The position numbers and the translations under genes were made by a program. The notes under the pieces are model-generated. The model was not told the DNA's origin, made no database searches, and saw nothing but the letters and a program-made list of their open reading frames with translations. From NCBI GenBank assembly GCA_019112785.1, contig DXIQ01000107.1, forward strand, positions 1-40,515: 40,515 nucleotides of DNA, written 5' to 3'. Source of the DNA: Candidatus Blautia stercorigallinarum. Lineage in GTDB: Bacteria; Bacillota; Clostridia; Lachnospirales; Lachnospiraceae. Below are positions 15,152 to 24,682 of this stretch, one piece after another. Position 1 is the stretch's first letter. Each line of letters opens with the position of its first letter.

Positions 15152-16515
15152 GTTTCTTCTCCTTTTTCTTCCTCGGGCAGCTTTTCTACCCTGACTTTTT
15201 GTATTGTATTATTCTCCACTGCAAGAATGGTAAATAAATAACCTTTTGCCTTGATCTCCTTATCCTCTGCCATATCCGGCACATGGCCCAGCACAGAAGT
15301 AAGGTATCCGTTGAGGGTATCAAAGTCTTCGCTTTCGTCAAAGTCTGATCCCAGTACTTCATCTACCTGTTCCAACGGAGTAAATCCTTCCATGATCAGA
15401 GAATCATCTGTCTGTACATGGATGAACTGTTCTTCTTCATCATACTCATCTAAGATATTTCCCACGATCTCTTCCAGGATATCTTCCATGGTCACAAGAC
15501 CTGAAGTCTGTCCGTACTCATCTACCACTATGGTCATATGTATCTTCTTGGCCTGCATGGCTTTAAACAGATCGTTGATACTCCTGGTTTCCGGTATATA
15601 GGAAGCCTCCCGGATCAGCTTGGGGATACGCTTTATAGGAAGTTCTTTGCAGTCGAAAACCGCCATCTGGCGCATGGCGTCTTTCAGATGGAGGATCCCT
15701 ATGATATGATCGATATCTTCTCTGTACACCGGATATCTGGAATTACTGTTCTCCAGCATAAATTCCAGGGCTTTCTCCAAAGTAGTATTTTCTTCTATAG
15801 CGTTGATGTTCTTTCTATGAGTCATGATATCCTGGGCTTCTGTCTCAGAAAATTCCATGATATTCTGGATCATTTCCGCTTCATTTTCCTCTATAACACC
15901 CTTTTCATGAGCGTCATCTACCATGGAAATGATCTCTTCTTCTGTTACCTGATCATCATGACTGTGGGGATCTACGCCAAACAGCCGGACCACGCCATTG
16001 GAAAGCTTCATGATAACAAATGTCAGCGGGCTGAAAAGTCCTACAAAAAATCTTACGATCCCCGCAGTACGGTACACCCATCTGTCCGGATTGCTGCTGA
16101 AGATCTTTTTCGCTGAGACTACTCCCAGAGACACCAGGAGTATCAGCGCAAAGATCACGACTATGATAACAGAAACGATCATGATCACCCGGGATGGGAT
16201 ATCCAGCCCTGTAAGTTCCGCCGCCTGTCTGCAGCCGGCATATACATATGGACTGATCCCTCTGATCCCTATGTATCCGGTAAGGATACTCAGAAGAGTA
16301 GCCGTGGTCAGGATCGTATTTACAATAGGAACCGGATGATTCATTGCTTTTAACAGCCAGAGAGACTTCTTATCTCCCTCTTCTTCCGCTCTCTTTTCAA
16401 TATCGCTTTCACTGACCTTCTGTACCGCAGAACCGAATCCGTATAAAACTCCGTTGATGATAATAAACAAGACAAAAAATATGAGAGCCCCTAAAGGGCC
16501 GCTGCTGTCGTCCAT
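15121..16515 (-). CDS. CNNM/CorC-type transporter with CBS pair
   Basis: A 464-residue membrane protein of the hemolysin C/CorC group. Order: DUF21/CNNM membrane domain at about 1-190 with four hydrophobic segments, a tandem CBS domain at about 200-340 ([20 protein letters not shown] ... [23 protein letters not shown]), and the CorC/HlyC domain from about 360 ([18 protein letters not shown]). Relatives handle Mg or Co export and sense nucleotides through the CBS pair. The old name hemolysin is misleading. The 3' end overlaps yebC by 31 nt. Confidence 0.88.
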   Translation of the reverse strand: MDDSSGPLGALIFFVLFIIINGVLYGFGSAVQKVSESDIEKRAEEEGDKKSLWLLKAMNHPVPIVNTILTTATLLSILTGYIGIRGISPYVYAGCRQAAELTGLDIPSRVIMIVSVIIVVIFALILLVSLGVVSAKKIFSSNPDRWVYRTAGIVRFFVGLFSPLTFVIMKLSNGVVRLFGVDPHSHDDQVTEEEIISMVDDAHEKGVIEENEAEMIQNIMEFSETEAQDIMTHRKNINAIEENTTLEKALEFMLENSNSRYPVYREDIDHIIGILHLKDAMRQMAVFDCKELPIKRIPKLIREASYIPETRSINDLFKAMQAKKIHMTIVVDEYGQTSGLVTMEDILEEIVGNILDEYDEEEQFIHVQTDDSLIMEGFTPLEQVDEVLGSDFDESEDFDTLNGYLTSVLGHVPDMAEDKEIKAKGYLFTILAVENNTIQKVRVEKLPEEEKGEETCQDIQNSQT

Positions 16516-16611
16516 AAACTTTTTCTATTCCTTCTTTCTTCCTCTGTTTTTCATGCAGAGCCTGCACCTTCCGGAACTTCCGGTAAGCTTCCGGCTCCTT
16601 CTGGCAGGTGC

Positions 16612-16640
16612 CGGGCAGCTTGGGGGCTGTCCGTTTTTTT
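16612..16640 (+). terminator. Plus-strand intrinsic terminator without a gene
   Basis: CGGGCAGC (16612-16619) pairs with GCTGTCCG (16626-16633) with one G-U pair, followed by seven T. All neighbouring genes run on the minus strand, so this would end an antisense transcript or protect the mazF/corC gap. Three TTCCGG repeats precede it (16568-16594). Confidence 0.45.
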
Positions 16641-16719
16641 GCGCACACCTGCAATTAAAATACCATTTTCTCTTACATTCGTCAAGATTTCCCGCCAAAA
16701 AGAACCCGCAGGGATCAGA

Positions 16720-17067
16720 TTATGTAGGAAGCTCCAGGCTGATGCAAAGGGCATGATTGACTTTCTGCAGTATTTCCGCATCCAAATGGCATACTTTATC
16801 TTTCAGTCTTCTTTTGTCAATGGTACGCAGCTGCTCCAGTAAGATCACAGAGTCTTTTACAATGGCATAGGAAGACGCATCGATCTCTATGTGGGTAGGC
16901 AGTTTCGCTTTGTTCATCCTGGAAGTAATGGCTGCGCAGATCACCGTAGGGCTGTGTTTATTGCCTACATCATTCTGAATGATCAGGACCGGCCGTATGC
17001 CGCCCTGCTCACTGCCTACTACCGGCCGCAGGTCCGCATAAAAAATGTCACCTCGTTTGATAACCAC
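16720..17067 (-). CDS. mazF: MazF/NdoA-type endoribonuclease toxin
   Basis: A 115-residue PemK/MazF family mRNA interferase. The signatures are [35 protein letters not shown], then [20 protein letters not shown] and [13 protein letters not shown]. The GTG at 17067 is preferred, giving [13 protein letters not shown] as in Bacillus NdoA, with GGAG about 10 nt upstream; the longer frame to 17136 adds atypical residues. Bacilli have the antitoxin gene ndoAI between alr and this gene. Here the 107 nt between the alr stop and the mazF start are too short for it, so the toxin has no adjacent antitoxin. Confidence 0.88.
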   Translation of the reverse strand: MVIKRGDIFYADLRPVVGSEQGGIRPVLIIQNDVGNKHSPTVICAAITSRMNKAKLPTHIEIDASSYAIVKDSVILLEQLRTIDKRRLKDKVCHLDAEILQKVNHALCISLELPT

Positions 17068-17174
17068 AGATTTCACACTCCGATTTTTAATAGGAGAAAG
17101 CCCACAGACTTTCTCACCTGCTATAATTCTGCCCAATTTTTTTGTGTGTATTCATGTTATTATCCAAGGTATCT

Positions 17175-18323
17175 TTATTCTGTCACCTGTCCGCCTTTAA
17201 AATAGATCCTGGGTACTCTTTTGCTGATGCAGCAGGCGAATTCATAGTTAAATCTTCCAGATAATTCTCCCAGTTCTTCCATGGTGATCTGCTCATCTCC
17301 GCTTCTGCCCAGAAGCACTACTTCATCCAGTTCCTGCGCCTGGGGAATGTCTGTCACATCTACCATAAACTGATCCATACAGACCCTTCCAAGGATGGGC
17401 GCTCTTTTTCCGCGGATCAGGACACTTCCTTTATTTGAAAGACCTCTGGCATATCCATCTGCATATCCTACCGGAATGGTAGCCACCCGGGTCTCTCTTT
17501 GGGTGGTAAAGGTTCCCCCATAACTGATCTGGACACCGGCCTCTACTGTTTTTATGTACGCGATATGGCTCTTTAACTCCATGACCGGTTTGAGGGGGAC
17601 CGGTTCCTTCTCTACATCTTCTGAAGGATAAAGGCCATAGAGGATAACCCCTGCCCGCACTGCGTTAAGGTTTGCTTCCGGCATACGGATGATCCCGGCG
17701 CTGTTGGAACAATGACAGATCGGAATCTCCAGTCCCTGAGCCTCTAAGGCTTTCTGAAATTCCTGAAACTTTCTAAACTGGACATAGGCGGGATCTGTCT
17801 TCTTCTCATCTGCCCTTGCAAAATGGGTAAATAATCCTTCGATCCTGATCCCCGGAAGGCGGGAGATCTCCATGATCTCAGGCACTGCTGTCTCCAGATC
17901 CCGGTAGCCGATACGGCTCATTCCGGTATCAATCTTTATATGAACATTTACCACTGTATTATTTTTTACTGCCGCCTGGGAAAGTTTCCGGGCCATGGAA
18001 AGTTTAAATACTGCCGGGCGGAACTCTTCCCTGGCAATCTGCTCATAGTTTTCCTCATAAGTATATCCCAGGATCAGCAGGGGCTTCCGGATACCTCCCT
18101 GACGGAGTTCTTCCGCCTCCTCCACGGTAGCTACCGCGACTCCCCATACCCGGGGATCTTTTACCGCTTCCCTGGCCAGAGGCAGGGCTCCATGTCCATA
18201 TCCGTCTGCTTTCAGTACGGTAATGATCTTCGTATCCTCTTTCAGATTGTTTTTTATGCTTTCCAGATTAAAAGCAAAGGCATCCAGATCAATGTCTGCC
18301 TGGATTCTGCTTGGTAGTTTCAT
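17175..18323 (-). CDS. alr: Alanine racemase
   Basis: A 382-residue PLP enzyme making D-alanine for peptidoglycan. The PLP lysine is in VLKADGYGHGALPLA (about residues 38-52); the catalytic Tyr of the partner subunit is in ISYGGTFTTQRETRVATIPVGYADG; substrate-site motifs HIKIDTGMSRIGY and CMDQFMVDVT are present. The length is normal. It starts 15 nt after the nnr stop and precedes mazF, an order common in Firmicutes. Confidence 0.95.
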   Translation of the reverse strand: MKLPSRIQADIDLDAFAFNLESIKNNLKEDTKIITVLKADGYGHGALPLAREAVKDPRVWGVAVATVEEAEELRQGGIRKPLLILGYTYEENYEQIAREEFRPAVFKLSMARKLSQAAVKNNTVVNVHIKIDTGMSRIGYRDLETAVPEIMEISRLPGIRIEGLFTHFARADEKKTDPAYVQFRKFQEFQKALEAQGLEIPICHCSNSAGIIRMPEANLNAVRAGVILYGLYPSEDVEKEPVPLKPVMELKSHIAYIKTVEAGVQISYGGTFTTQRETRVATIPVGYADGYARGLSNKGSVLIRGKRAPILGRVCMDQFMVDVTDIPQAQELDEVVLLGRSGDEQITMEELGELSGRFNYEFACCISKRVPRIYFKGGQVTE

Positions 18324-18338
18324 CTCTCTATCCTCTCT

Positions 18339-19823
18339 TTAAAGTTCATTTAAAATAAGGGCTGTTTCTTCAGCGATATCTTTTGCCAGCATACCGGCAC
18401 GCCCTTTTTTCTTGGCTGCTCTGTCGCCGGCTGCGCCGTGAAGATATACACCGGTATACGCGGCTTCCGGAACAGGTATATGCTGGGCCAGCACACCCAG
18501 AAGGATCCCTGTAAGCACATCTCCGCTGCCTGCGGTAGCCATGCCGTCATTGCCGGAAAGGTTAAGAAAGATCCTGTCTTTTCCTTGCGCGATGACCGTT
18601 CTGGCATCCTTGCATATGAGCACGGTATTCCACTCCTGTGCATATCTGCCTGTGATCCCTGCCGGGTCTTTCTTCCACTCAGAAGGAGAGATCCCTGTAA
18701 GCCTGGAAAACTCTCCCAGATGCGGAGTGAGTATGGTCCCTCCGGGATAATCTTTCAGAAGTTTTTCCCGGCCTTTCAGAAGATTGATGCCGTCTGCATC
18801 GATCACCAGTGGTTTTGTTCCTCTGGTAAGCAGGATCTCCAGCATTTTTTCTGCAAGAGGTCCTGTTCCGATCCCCGGACCGATCCCATATACATCCGCC
18901 CATTTCATACCCTCTTCCATCATGGTTCCTATATCCGTATCTTCATCATATACCTGGAGCATAGCTTCAGGAAAGCAGGCAAACATATGCCGGTTCTCTT
19001 TTGCAGTGCAGATCTTGATCATCCCTGCTCCTGTCTTCATGGCGGCATAACCGCTTAAATAAGCAGCTCCGAAAATATCCCTGCTCCCGGCCACAAGAAA
19101 GATCTTGCCAAAAGTCCCTTTGTTTCCTTCCGGATCCCTTTTCAAAACTATCAGTTCCTCCCTGGTACAGGCAGAAATCTCCGGCTTTGGAATAATAGCG
19201 CCATTCCTGTAGATCCCTACATCAGCAAGAAGGACCCTGCCTGCATACGCAGCTCCCGGGTAAAAACACAGCCCCGCTTTCCTGTATCCGAAGGTAACCG
19301 TCAGATCTGCTTTTACTGCGGCTCCCAGCACGGCGCCGGTATCTGCTCTGATCCCTGAAGGGATGTCCACAGACACTACCTTGCCTGAAAACTCATTTAC
19401 CCTGCAGACAGCTTCCTTATATTTTCCTGATACTTCCCTGGACAGGCCCACACCCAGGACAGCATCTACTATAGTAGTATATTCATGAAGATCAAAAGTA
19501 TTGACAAAGGAAATTCCGTATTTTTTCCCAATATCTATCTGTTTCTTCATTTCTTCTGTAAAATGAGCAGGATTTCCCAAAATACAGACATCCACCTGAT
19601 ACCCTGCCAGAAAAAGCAGACGAGCGATCACCACACCGTCTGCGCCGTTATTTCCCCCTCCGCACAGTACCAGCGTCCTGTCCAGAGGAAATTTTTCTTT
19701 TTTCATTGCTTCGAATACCGCAAGACCGGCCCGCTCCATAAGGACCAGAGACGGAACCCCCATCTCCTGAATGGTAAAATGGTCCAAAGCCTTCATCTGT
19801 TCTCCTGTTACCAGAAGTTCCAT
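18339..19823 (-). CDS. nnr: Bifunctional NAD(P)HX epimerase/dehydratase
   Basis: A 494-residue repair enzyme for hydrated NADH and NADPH. The N-terminal YjeF-N epimerase domain has LCGGGNNGADGVVIARLL at about 54-71 and VDIPSGIRADTG near 150. The C-terminal YjeF-C/YXKO domain, a ribokinase-like ADP-dependent dehydratase, has GSRDIFGAAYLSGYAAMKTG, then PLVIDADGINLL and the ATP-site NLSGNDGMATAGSGDVLTGI. The ATG at 19823 is preferred because GGCGGTGAT precedes it and the family begins at MELLVTGEQM. It is followed directly by alr. Confidence 0.93.
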   Translation of the reverse strand: MELLVTGEQMKALDHFTIQEMGVPSLVLMERAGLAVFEAMKKEKFPLDRTLVLCGGGNNGADGVVIARLLFLAGYQVDVCILGNPAHFTEEMKKQIDIGKKYGISFVNTFDLHEYTTIVDAVLGVGLSREVSGKYKEAVCRVNEFSGKVVSVDIPSGIRADTGAVLGAAVKADLTVTFGYRKAGLCFYPGAAYAGRVLLADVGIYRNGAIIPKPEISACTREELIVLKRDPEGNKGTFGKIFLVAGSRDIFGAAYLSGYAAMKTGAGMIKICTAKENRHMFACFPEAMLQVYDEDTDIGTMMEEGMKWADVYGIGPGIGTGPLAEKMLEILLTRGTKPLVIDADGINLLKGREKLLKDYPGGTILTPHLGEFSRLTGISPSEWKKDPAGITGRYAQEWNTVLICKDARTVIAQGKDRIFLNLSGNDGMATAGSGDVLTGILLGVLAQHIPVPEAAYTGVYLHGAAGDRAAKKKGRAGMLAKDIAEETALILNEL

Positions 19824-19934
19824 GTTATCACCGCCTTTTGCTCTTCTCAATATCCGCGGCTGTATCAGGCTTGCCTGTTCCTGCCGCCTATACAGAAAAA
19901 CTGCCGCAAAATTTCTTTTACAGCAGCTTTTACA

Positions 19935-20585
19935 CTATTTCTTCTCTTTGTGCTCTGATACATAACGGTTCAGATTATAGGACAGACGCATGAGACTTTC
20001 TGACAGATGCACGTTCTCCACGATCACATCTTCCGGTACGTCCAGATCCAGATGAGCAAAGTTCCAGATAGCTTTAATTCCCTGCTTTACCAGCATATCC
20101 GCTGTTTCTGCCGCATTATTTTTCGGCAGCGTCAAAGTTGCGATCTGTACATCATGAGTCTCCAGAAATTCAGGAAGCTCATCCATCATGCGTATCTCAT
20201 TTCCCCGTATGGAAATTCCCTTGAGTACCGGGTTCACATCAAAGATTCCTACAACCTTAAACCCTCTTTTTTCAAACTGTACATAATTTGCCAGGGCCTG
20301 TCCCAGATTTCCGGCACCGATAATGATCATATGATGCGTCTTGTCAAGCCCCAGGATTTTTCCGATCTCCGCATACAGATACGGGACATTATAACCATAT
20401 CCCTGCTGTCCGAAACCGCCGAAATTGTTCAGATCCTGACGTATTTGGGAAGCGGTCACTCTCATTTTCTCACTGAGTTCATTGGAGGAGATCCGCTCCA
20501 CACCCTCTTCCAAAAGTTCTCCTAAATATCTGTAATAGCGGGGTAGTCTTCTTATTACTGCTTTTGAGATACCTTTTTCATCCAC
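19935..20585 (-). CDS. rex: Redox-sensing transcriptional repressor Rex
   Basis: A 216-residue NADH/NAD sensor that represses fermentation and NADH-consuming genes. A winged-helix N-terminus (ISKAVIRRLPRYYRYLGEL ... TASQIRQDLNNFGGFGQQGYGY) is followed by a Rossmann domain with IIGAGNLGQALANY and FDVNP. The C-terminal domain-swap helix is NLNRYVSEHKEKK. The GTG at 20585 is preferred, behind AGGAGGG, giving the family start MDEKGISKAV. The promoter at 20689-20717 contains a TTGTTA half-site, suggesting autoregulation. The gene is divergent from ydiF, also linked to rex in Bacillus. Confidence 0.95.
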   Translation of the reverse strand: MDEKGISKAVIRRLPRYYRYLGELLEEGVERISSNELSEKMRVTASQIRQDLNNFGGFGQQGYGYNVPYLYAEIGKILGLDKTHHMIIIGAGNLGQALANYVQFEKRGFKVVGIFDVNPVLKGISIRGNEIRMMDELPEFLETHDVQIATLTLPKNNAAETADMLVKQGIKAIWNFAHLDLDVPEDVIVENVHLSESLMRLSYNLNRYVSEHKEKK

Positions 20586-20637
20586 GACAAACCCTCCTAT
20601 GTTACACAAAACTTGCTTCTGCGTCTTTTCGCAGAGC

Positions 20638-20673
20638 GCTTATCAGTCAGAAATACAGGTCAGCCTGATAAGC
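20638..20673 (-). other. Structured rex leader
   Basis: GCTTATCAG (20638-20646) and CTGATAAGC (20665-20673) form a perfect 9-bp stem in the predicted rex 5' leader. A second small hairpin with CTGCG and CGCAG arms lies between it and the start codon. Confidence 0.4.
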
Positions 20674-20688
20674 AGATTTCTAGGTAAT

Positions 20689-20717
20689 ATTATATATAAT
20701 TGTTAAAATAAAGTCAA
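20689..20717 (-). promoter_or_regulatory. rex promoter with Rex half-site
   Basis: TTGACT (20717-20712), 17 bp, TATAAT (20694-20689) on the minus strand. On the plus strand TTGTTA at 20700-20705 is one perfect half of a Rex operator; the other half (AGTCAA, 20712-20717) is weak. Confidence 0.65.
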
Positions 20718-20736
20718 TTATTATTCCTTTTATCTG

Positions 20737-20764
20737 TTGTCAAATTTGGATTTTCCGCTATAAT
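20737..20764 (+). promoter_or_regulatory. ydiF promoter
   Basis: TTGTCA (20737-20742), 16 bp, TATAAT (20759-20764), 46 nt before the ATG at 20810. Confidence 0.7.
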
Positions 20765-20809
20765 AGTAGGGACAGACTTTAAAGAGAAATCCTAAAGGAG
20801 ACAGGAAAA

Positions 20810-22720
20810 ATGATACTTGCATGTCAGAATATTGAAAAATCCTTTGACGGCGAACTTCTGCTGCAGGATGTAAATTTTCATATAGAAGAACGGGAAAAAG
20901 CCGCCCTTATCGGGATCAACGGCGCAGGAAAATCTACCCTTCTAAAGATCATCATGGGAGAAATCCCTGCCGATAGCGGCCAGGTGATCCTGGCTAAAGG
21001 AAAGACCATCGGATATCTTGCCCAGCATCAGGAGATCAACAGTCAGCTTTCCATATATGATTCTCTCCTGGAAATGAAGAAGCATGTCCTGGACATGGAA
21101 CAGGGCATGCGGGAACTGGAAAAAGAGATGAAACATGCCTCCGGTGAAGAACTTTCCAGGATCATGGAATCTTATTCCCGTCTTACTCAGAAATTCGAGC
21201 AGGAAAACGGCTATGCCTATAAAAGCGAGATCACAGGAGTATTGAAAGGTCTGGGATTTGAAGAAAAAGACTTTGAAAAACAGGTCTCCACACTTTCCGG
21301 CGGTCAGAAAACCCGTGTAGCTCTTGGCCGTCTTCTTCTCTCCAGTCCGGATATCATCCTTCTGGACGAGCCCACCAACCATCTGGATATGGAATCCATC
21401 GCCTGGCTGGAAACTTATCTTCTCAACTATCCGGGAGCCGTGTTCATCGTATCCCATGACCGGTATTTCCTGGATAAGGTGGTTACCAAGATCGTGGAAC
21501 TGGATAATACAAAGGCTACGGTTTTCACAGGAAATTATACCGCCTACAGCGAGAAAAAAGCACAGCTTCGGAAAGCCGCTTACCAGGCTTATTTAAACCA
21601 GCAGCAGGAGATCAAACATCAGGAAGAAGTCATTGCCAAGCTTCGGCAGTTTAACCGGGAAAAATCTATCCGCAGAGCAGAGAGCCGGGAAAAAATGCTG
21701 GAGAAAATGGATGTTCTGGAAAAGCCTCAGGAAATAGACGCCGCCATGCGGATCTCCTTAAAGCCCAGGATCACCAGCGGAAATGATGTGCTGATGGTAG
21801 AGCATCTTTCTAAATCCTTCCCTTCTCTCCCCCTTTTTGAAGACTTGAATTTTACTATCAAGCGTGGAGAAAAAGTTGCCATCATCGGCAATAACGGAAC
21901 CGGAAAGACCACCATCCTGAAGATCTTAAATCACCTTCTTCCTCCGGACGGCGGCAGCTTCCGCCTGGGCAGCAAGGTACATATCGGCTACTACGATCAG
22001 GAGCATCATGTACTGCATATGGAAAAAACCGTATTTGAAGAAATTTCTGATGATTATCCGAACCTGACCAATACCGAGATCCGGAATCTTCTGGCGGCTT
22101 TTCTTTTCACAGGAGATGATGTGTTCAAGCCTATCTCCGCATTAAGCGGCGGTGAAAGAGGCCGTGTTTCCCTGGCAAAACTTATGCTGTCAGAGGCCAA
22201 TTTCCTGATCCTGGATGAGCCTACCAACCACCTGGATATCATCTCCAAAGAGATCCTGGAAGACGCTCTGAACAATTATGAGGGAACAGTCCTTTATGTG
22301 TCCCATGACCGTTATTTTATTAACCGGACAGCCACCAGGATCCTGGAACTGACCAATCACAGACTGGTAAACTATATCGGAAATTATGATTACTATCTGG
22401 AGAAAAAAGAAGAACTTACTTCCGTCTACGCCCCCGGGATCCAGGAAGAAAAACCTTTAGAAAAAGTATCTTCCACCAAACAGGACTGGCAGCAGAAAAA
22501 GGAGGAACAGGCCCGGATCCGGAAACGGGAAAATGATCTGAAGAAAACAGAAAAAGCCATTGAAGATCTGGAAAGCCGGGACAAAGAGATTGACGAGGAA
22601 CTGGCAAAACCGGAGATTGCCACAGATCCCTCCAAGTGTATCCCTCTTTCCGCAGAAAAAGCAGAAATCGCCGAGAAACTGGAAGAACTTTATGAAAAAT
22701 GGGAGGAACTTGCCGAATAG
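20810..22720 (+). CDS. ydiF: ABC-F family ATPase, YdiF-like
   Basis: A 636-residue soluble protein with two ABC ATPase domains and no membrane segments, typical of ABC-F translation factors acting at the ribosomal E site. Domain 1: Walker A GINGAGKST (about 35-43), signature LSGGQKTRVALGRLL, Walker B IILLDEPTNHLD. A charged linker (about 240-310, the P-site tRNA interaction motif) leads to domain 2 with GNNGTGKTT, LSGGERGRVSLAKLM and FLILDEPTNHLD. A coiled-coil C-terminal extension covers about 550-636. The association with rex fits Bacillus YdiF, a non-resistance ABC-F. Start supported by AAAGGAG. The last codons are part of the terminator stem at 22696-22738. Confidence 0.92.
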   Translation: MILACQNIEKSFDGELLLQDVNFHIEEREKAALIGINGAGKSTLLKIIMGEIPADSGQVILAKGKTIGYLAQHQEINSQLSIYDSLLEMKKHVLDMEQGMRELEKEMKHASGEELSRIMESYSRLTQKFEQENGYAYKSEITGVLKGLGFEEKDFEKQVSTLSGGQKTRVALGRLLLSSPDIILLDEPTNHLDMESIAWLETYLLNYPGAVFIVSHDRYFLDKVVTKIVELDNTKATVFTGNYTAYSEKKAQLRKAAYQAYLNQQQEIKHQEEVIAKLRQFNREKSIRRAESREKMLEKMDVLEKPQEIDAAMRISLKPRITSGNDVLMVEHLSKSFPSLPLFEDLNFTIKRGEKVAIIGNNGTGKTTILKILNHLLPPDGGSFRLGSKVHIGYYDQEHHVLHMEKTVFEEISDDYPNLTNTEIRNLLAAFLFTGDDVFKPISALSGGERGRVSLAKLMLSEANFLILDEPTNHLDIISKEILEDALNNYEGTVLYVSHDRYFINRTATRILELTNHRLVNYIGNYDYYLEKKEELTSVYAPGIQEEKPLEKVSSTKQDWQQKKEEQARIRKRENDLKKTEKAIEDLESRDKEIDEELAKPEIATDPSKCIPLSAEKAEIAEKLEELYEKWEELAE

Positions 22721-22738
22721 GCAGGTTCCTCCCATTTT
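22696..22738. terminator. Bidirectional terminator between ydiF and icd
   Basis: A 19-bp stem (22696-22714 with 22720-22738, one G-U pair) and a 5-nt loop. On the plus strand it ends in TTTTCTTTT, on the minus strand in ATTTTTC, so it serves ydiF and icd. Its left arm lies in the last codons of ydiF. Confidence 0.85.
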
Positions 22739-22772
22739 CTTTTACAGAGAAAGCCGGAGCTTTTCTCAGATC

Positions 22773-23975
22773 TTATTTTTCCAGTTCTTTGCGGATCTCC
22801 TGGATAAACTCCTGGCTGTTTAATACCACAGGGTTCTCCAGACTGGTGATAAGAGCCAGGTCCTTGGTCATCCTTCCGCTTTCGATCACATCTACGGTTG
22901 CTTTCTCCAGCTTGTCGGCAAATTCGCAGAGAGCCTGATTTCCATCCAGCTCCCCTCTCTTTCTCAGAGCGCCTGTCCATGCAAAAATAGTGGCTACAGA
23001 ATTTGTGGAAGTCTCTTCACCTTTCAGATGTTTGTAATAATGGCGCTGTACCGTTCCGTGAGCCGCTTCATATTCAAAGTATCCGTGAGGAGATACCAGT
23101 ACAGAAGTCATCATGGCAAGAGAACCAAAGGCAGAGGATACCATATCGCTCATTACGTCGCCGTCATAATTCTTGCAGGCCCAGATAAATCCGCCCTCTG
23201 CTTTCATGACTCTGGCTACGGCATCGTCGATCAGAGTATAGAAATATGTGATCCCTGCGGTCTCAAATTTTTCTTTGTACTCTTTGTCATAAATTTCCTG
23301 GAAAATATCTTTAAAGGTGTGGTCATACTTTTTGGAGATAGTATCCTTGGTGGCAAACCACAGATCCTGTTTTGTATCCAGAGCGTAAGAGAAACAGCTT
23401 CTGGCAAAGCTTTCAATGGAAGAATTCAGGTTATGCATACCCTGAGCCACTCCCGGTCCCTGGAATTCATGTACCAGCTCTCTGGTTTCTGTTCCGTCCT
23501 TGGCAGTGTAGACCAGTTCTACTTTTCCCGGTCCCGGAATGATCATCTCTGTATTTTTGTATACATCACCATACGCATGTCTTGCCAGAGTGATGGGTTT
23601 CTTCCAGTTTTTCACACAAGGTTCGATGCCTTTGACCACAATAGGCGCACGGAACACGGTACCGTCCAGCATAGAACGGATGGTTCCGTTAGGGCTCTTG
23701 TACATTTCTTTTAAGTGATACTCGTCCATACGCGCCGCATTAGGGGTAATCGTAGCGCATTTTACCGCTACTTTATATTTCTTTGTGGCATTGGCCGCAT
23801 CTATGGTTACCTGGTCATCAGTCTCATTTCTGTGTTCCAGACCCAGATCATAGTATTCGGTCTTCAGATCCACAAAAGGAAGGATCAGTTCATCCTTGAT
23901 CATTTTCCAGAGGATTCTGGTCATTTCATCTCCGTCCATCTCCACAAGGGGAGTGGTCATTTTAATTTTTTCCAT
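22773..23975 (-). CDS. icd: NADP-dependent isocitrate dehydrogenase, dimeric type
   Basis: A 400-residue enzyme converting isocitrate to 2-oxoglutarate with NADP. It belongs to the eukaryote-like homodimeric subfamily: [23 protein letters not shown], then [14 protein letters not shown] and [20 protein letters not shown]. The phosphate-binding Ser and substrate Arg are in SPNGTIR, the metal site in [11 protein letters not shown], and the NADP motif in [17 protein letters not shown]. The ATG at 23975 is chosen because AAAGGAG stands 9 nt upstream. It is the third gene of the citrate-branch operon, 27 nt after gntR. Confidence 0.95.
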   Translation of the reverse strand: MEKIKMTTPLVEMDGDEMTRILWKMIKDELILPFVDLKTEYYDLGLEHRNETDDQVTIDAANATKKYKVAVKCATITPNAARMDEYHLKEMYKSPNGTIRSMLDGTVFRAPIVVKGIEPCVKNWKKPITLARHAYGDVYKNTEMIIPGPGKVELVYTAKDGTETRELVHEFQGPGVAQGMHNLNSSIESFARSCFSYALDTKQDLWFATKDTISKKYDHTFKDIFQEIYDKEYKEKFETAGITYFYTLIDDAVARVMKAEGGFIWACKNYDGDVMSDMVSSAFGSLAMMTSVLVSPHGYFEYEAAHGTVQRHYYKHLKGEETSTNSVATIFAWTGALRKRGELDGNQALCEFADKLEKATVDVIESGRMTKDLALITSLENPVVLNSQEFIQEIRKELEK

Positions 23976-24002
23976 AAATGGAATCTCCTTTCTCACATTT
24001 CT

Positions 24003-24668
24003 TTATTTCATTTCTTCCCGAAGGACTTTTTCCAGATCAAAGTTCTTCAGGTTTTCAATAGTATTGGCAATATGGCCATAGGCTGCTTTCTCTGCCCCCT
24101 GGCAGTCTCCCTGACGGATTGCTTCCAGGATTTTTCTGTGCTCGCTGTTAGAGGGCCGTACCCTCATTCTGTACTGCACTGACGCCATACGGACTCTCTG
24201 GAGATACTGATGAAAATCTCCCAGGGTATGGACAAGGATCCGGCTGCCGGAAGCCTCGTACAGAAGCTTATGGAATCTGCTGTCCTGCTGGCAGACCTGA
24301 TCATAATTTCCTTTTCCCGCATGGTAATCAGAAAGGACAATGGCCTCTTCCATTCCTTCCAGCTGTTCTTTGGTAACATGTTCCGCAGCCATGGAAGCGC
24401 ACAGGCCTTCCAGCCGGGCTCTGATCTGGTACATATCCATCACATCTCTTACGGAAATGCCGGTGACAAAGGCTCCCTTATTGGGAATGACCTGGACCAG
24501 GCCCTCCAGAGCCAGCTGCCGGACAGCCTCTCTTACCGGAGTCCTGCTGACTCCCAGTTCTTTTCCGATGGTACACTCCACCAGCTCATCGCCTTTTTTA
24601 TATCTTCCTTTCAGGATATCCTCCCGGATCTTCTGAAAGACTTTTTCTCTCAATGACTCTCCTGCCAT
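24003..24668 (-). CDS. GntR/FCD-family regulator
   Basis: A 221-residue FadR-subfamily regulator. N-terminal winged helix: SLREKVFQKIREDILKGRYK, then LGVSRTPVREAVRQLALEGLV and IPNKGAFVTGIS. C-terminal FCD domain with DMYQIRARLEGLCASMAA, HKLLYEASGS and HRKILEAIRQGD; its His and Asp residues usually bind a metal and a carboxylate ligand. ATG 24668 fits the family better than the upstream in-frame ATG at 24716. It sits between the Re-citrate synthase-like gene and icd and probably binds the palindrome at 26134-26161; a tricarboxylate or 2-oxoglutarate ligand is a guess. Confidence 0.9.
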   Translation of the reverse strand: MAGESLREKVFQKIREDILKGRYKKGDELVECTIGKELGVSRTPVREAVRQLALEGLVQVIPNKGAFVTGISVRDVMDMYQIRARLEGLCASMAAEHVTKEQLEGMEEAIVLSDYHAGKGNYDQVCQQDSRFHKLLYEASGSRILVHTLGDFHQYLQRVRMASVQYRMRVRPSNSEHRKILEAIRQGDCQGAEKAAYGHIANTIENLKNFDLEKVLREEMK

Positions 24669-24682
24669 TTTTTTCGCCGTCC

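Noticed and set aside
15121..16515. Hemolysin
   Set aside because: The name is historical; CNNM, CBS and CorC domains indicate an ion transporter.
16409..16781. Minus-strand frames of 81 and 76 codons between mazF and the CorC-like gene
   Set aside because: Overlap known genes in other frames, no ribosome binding site, biased composition.
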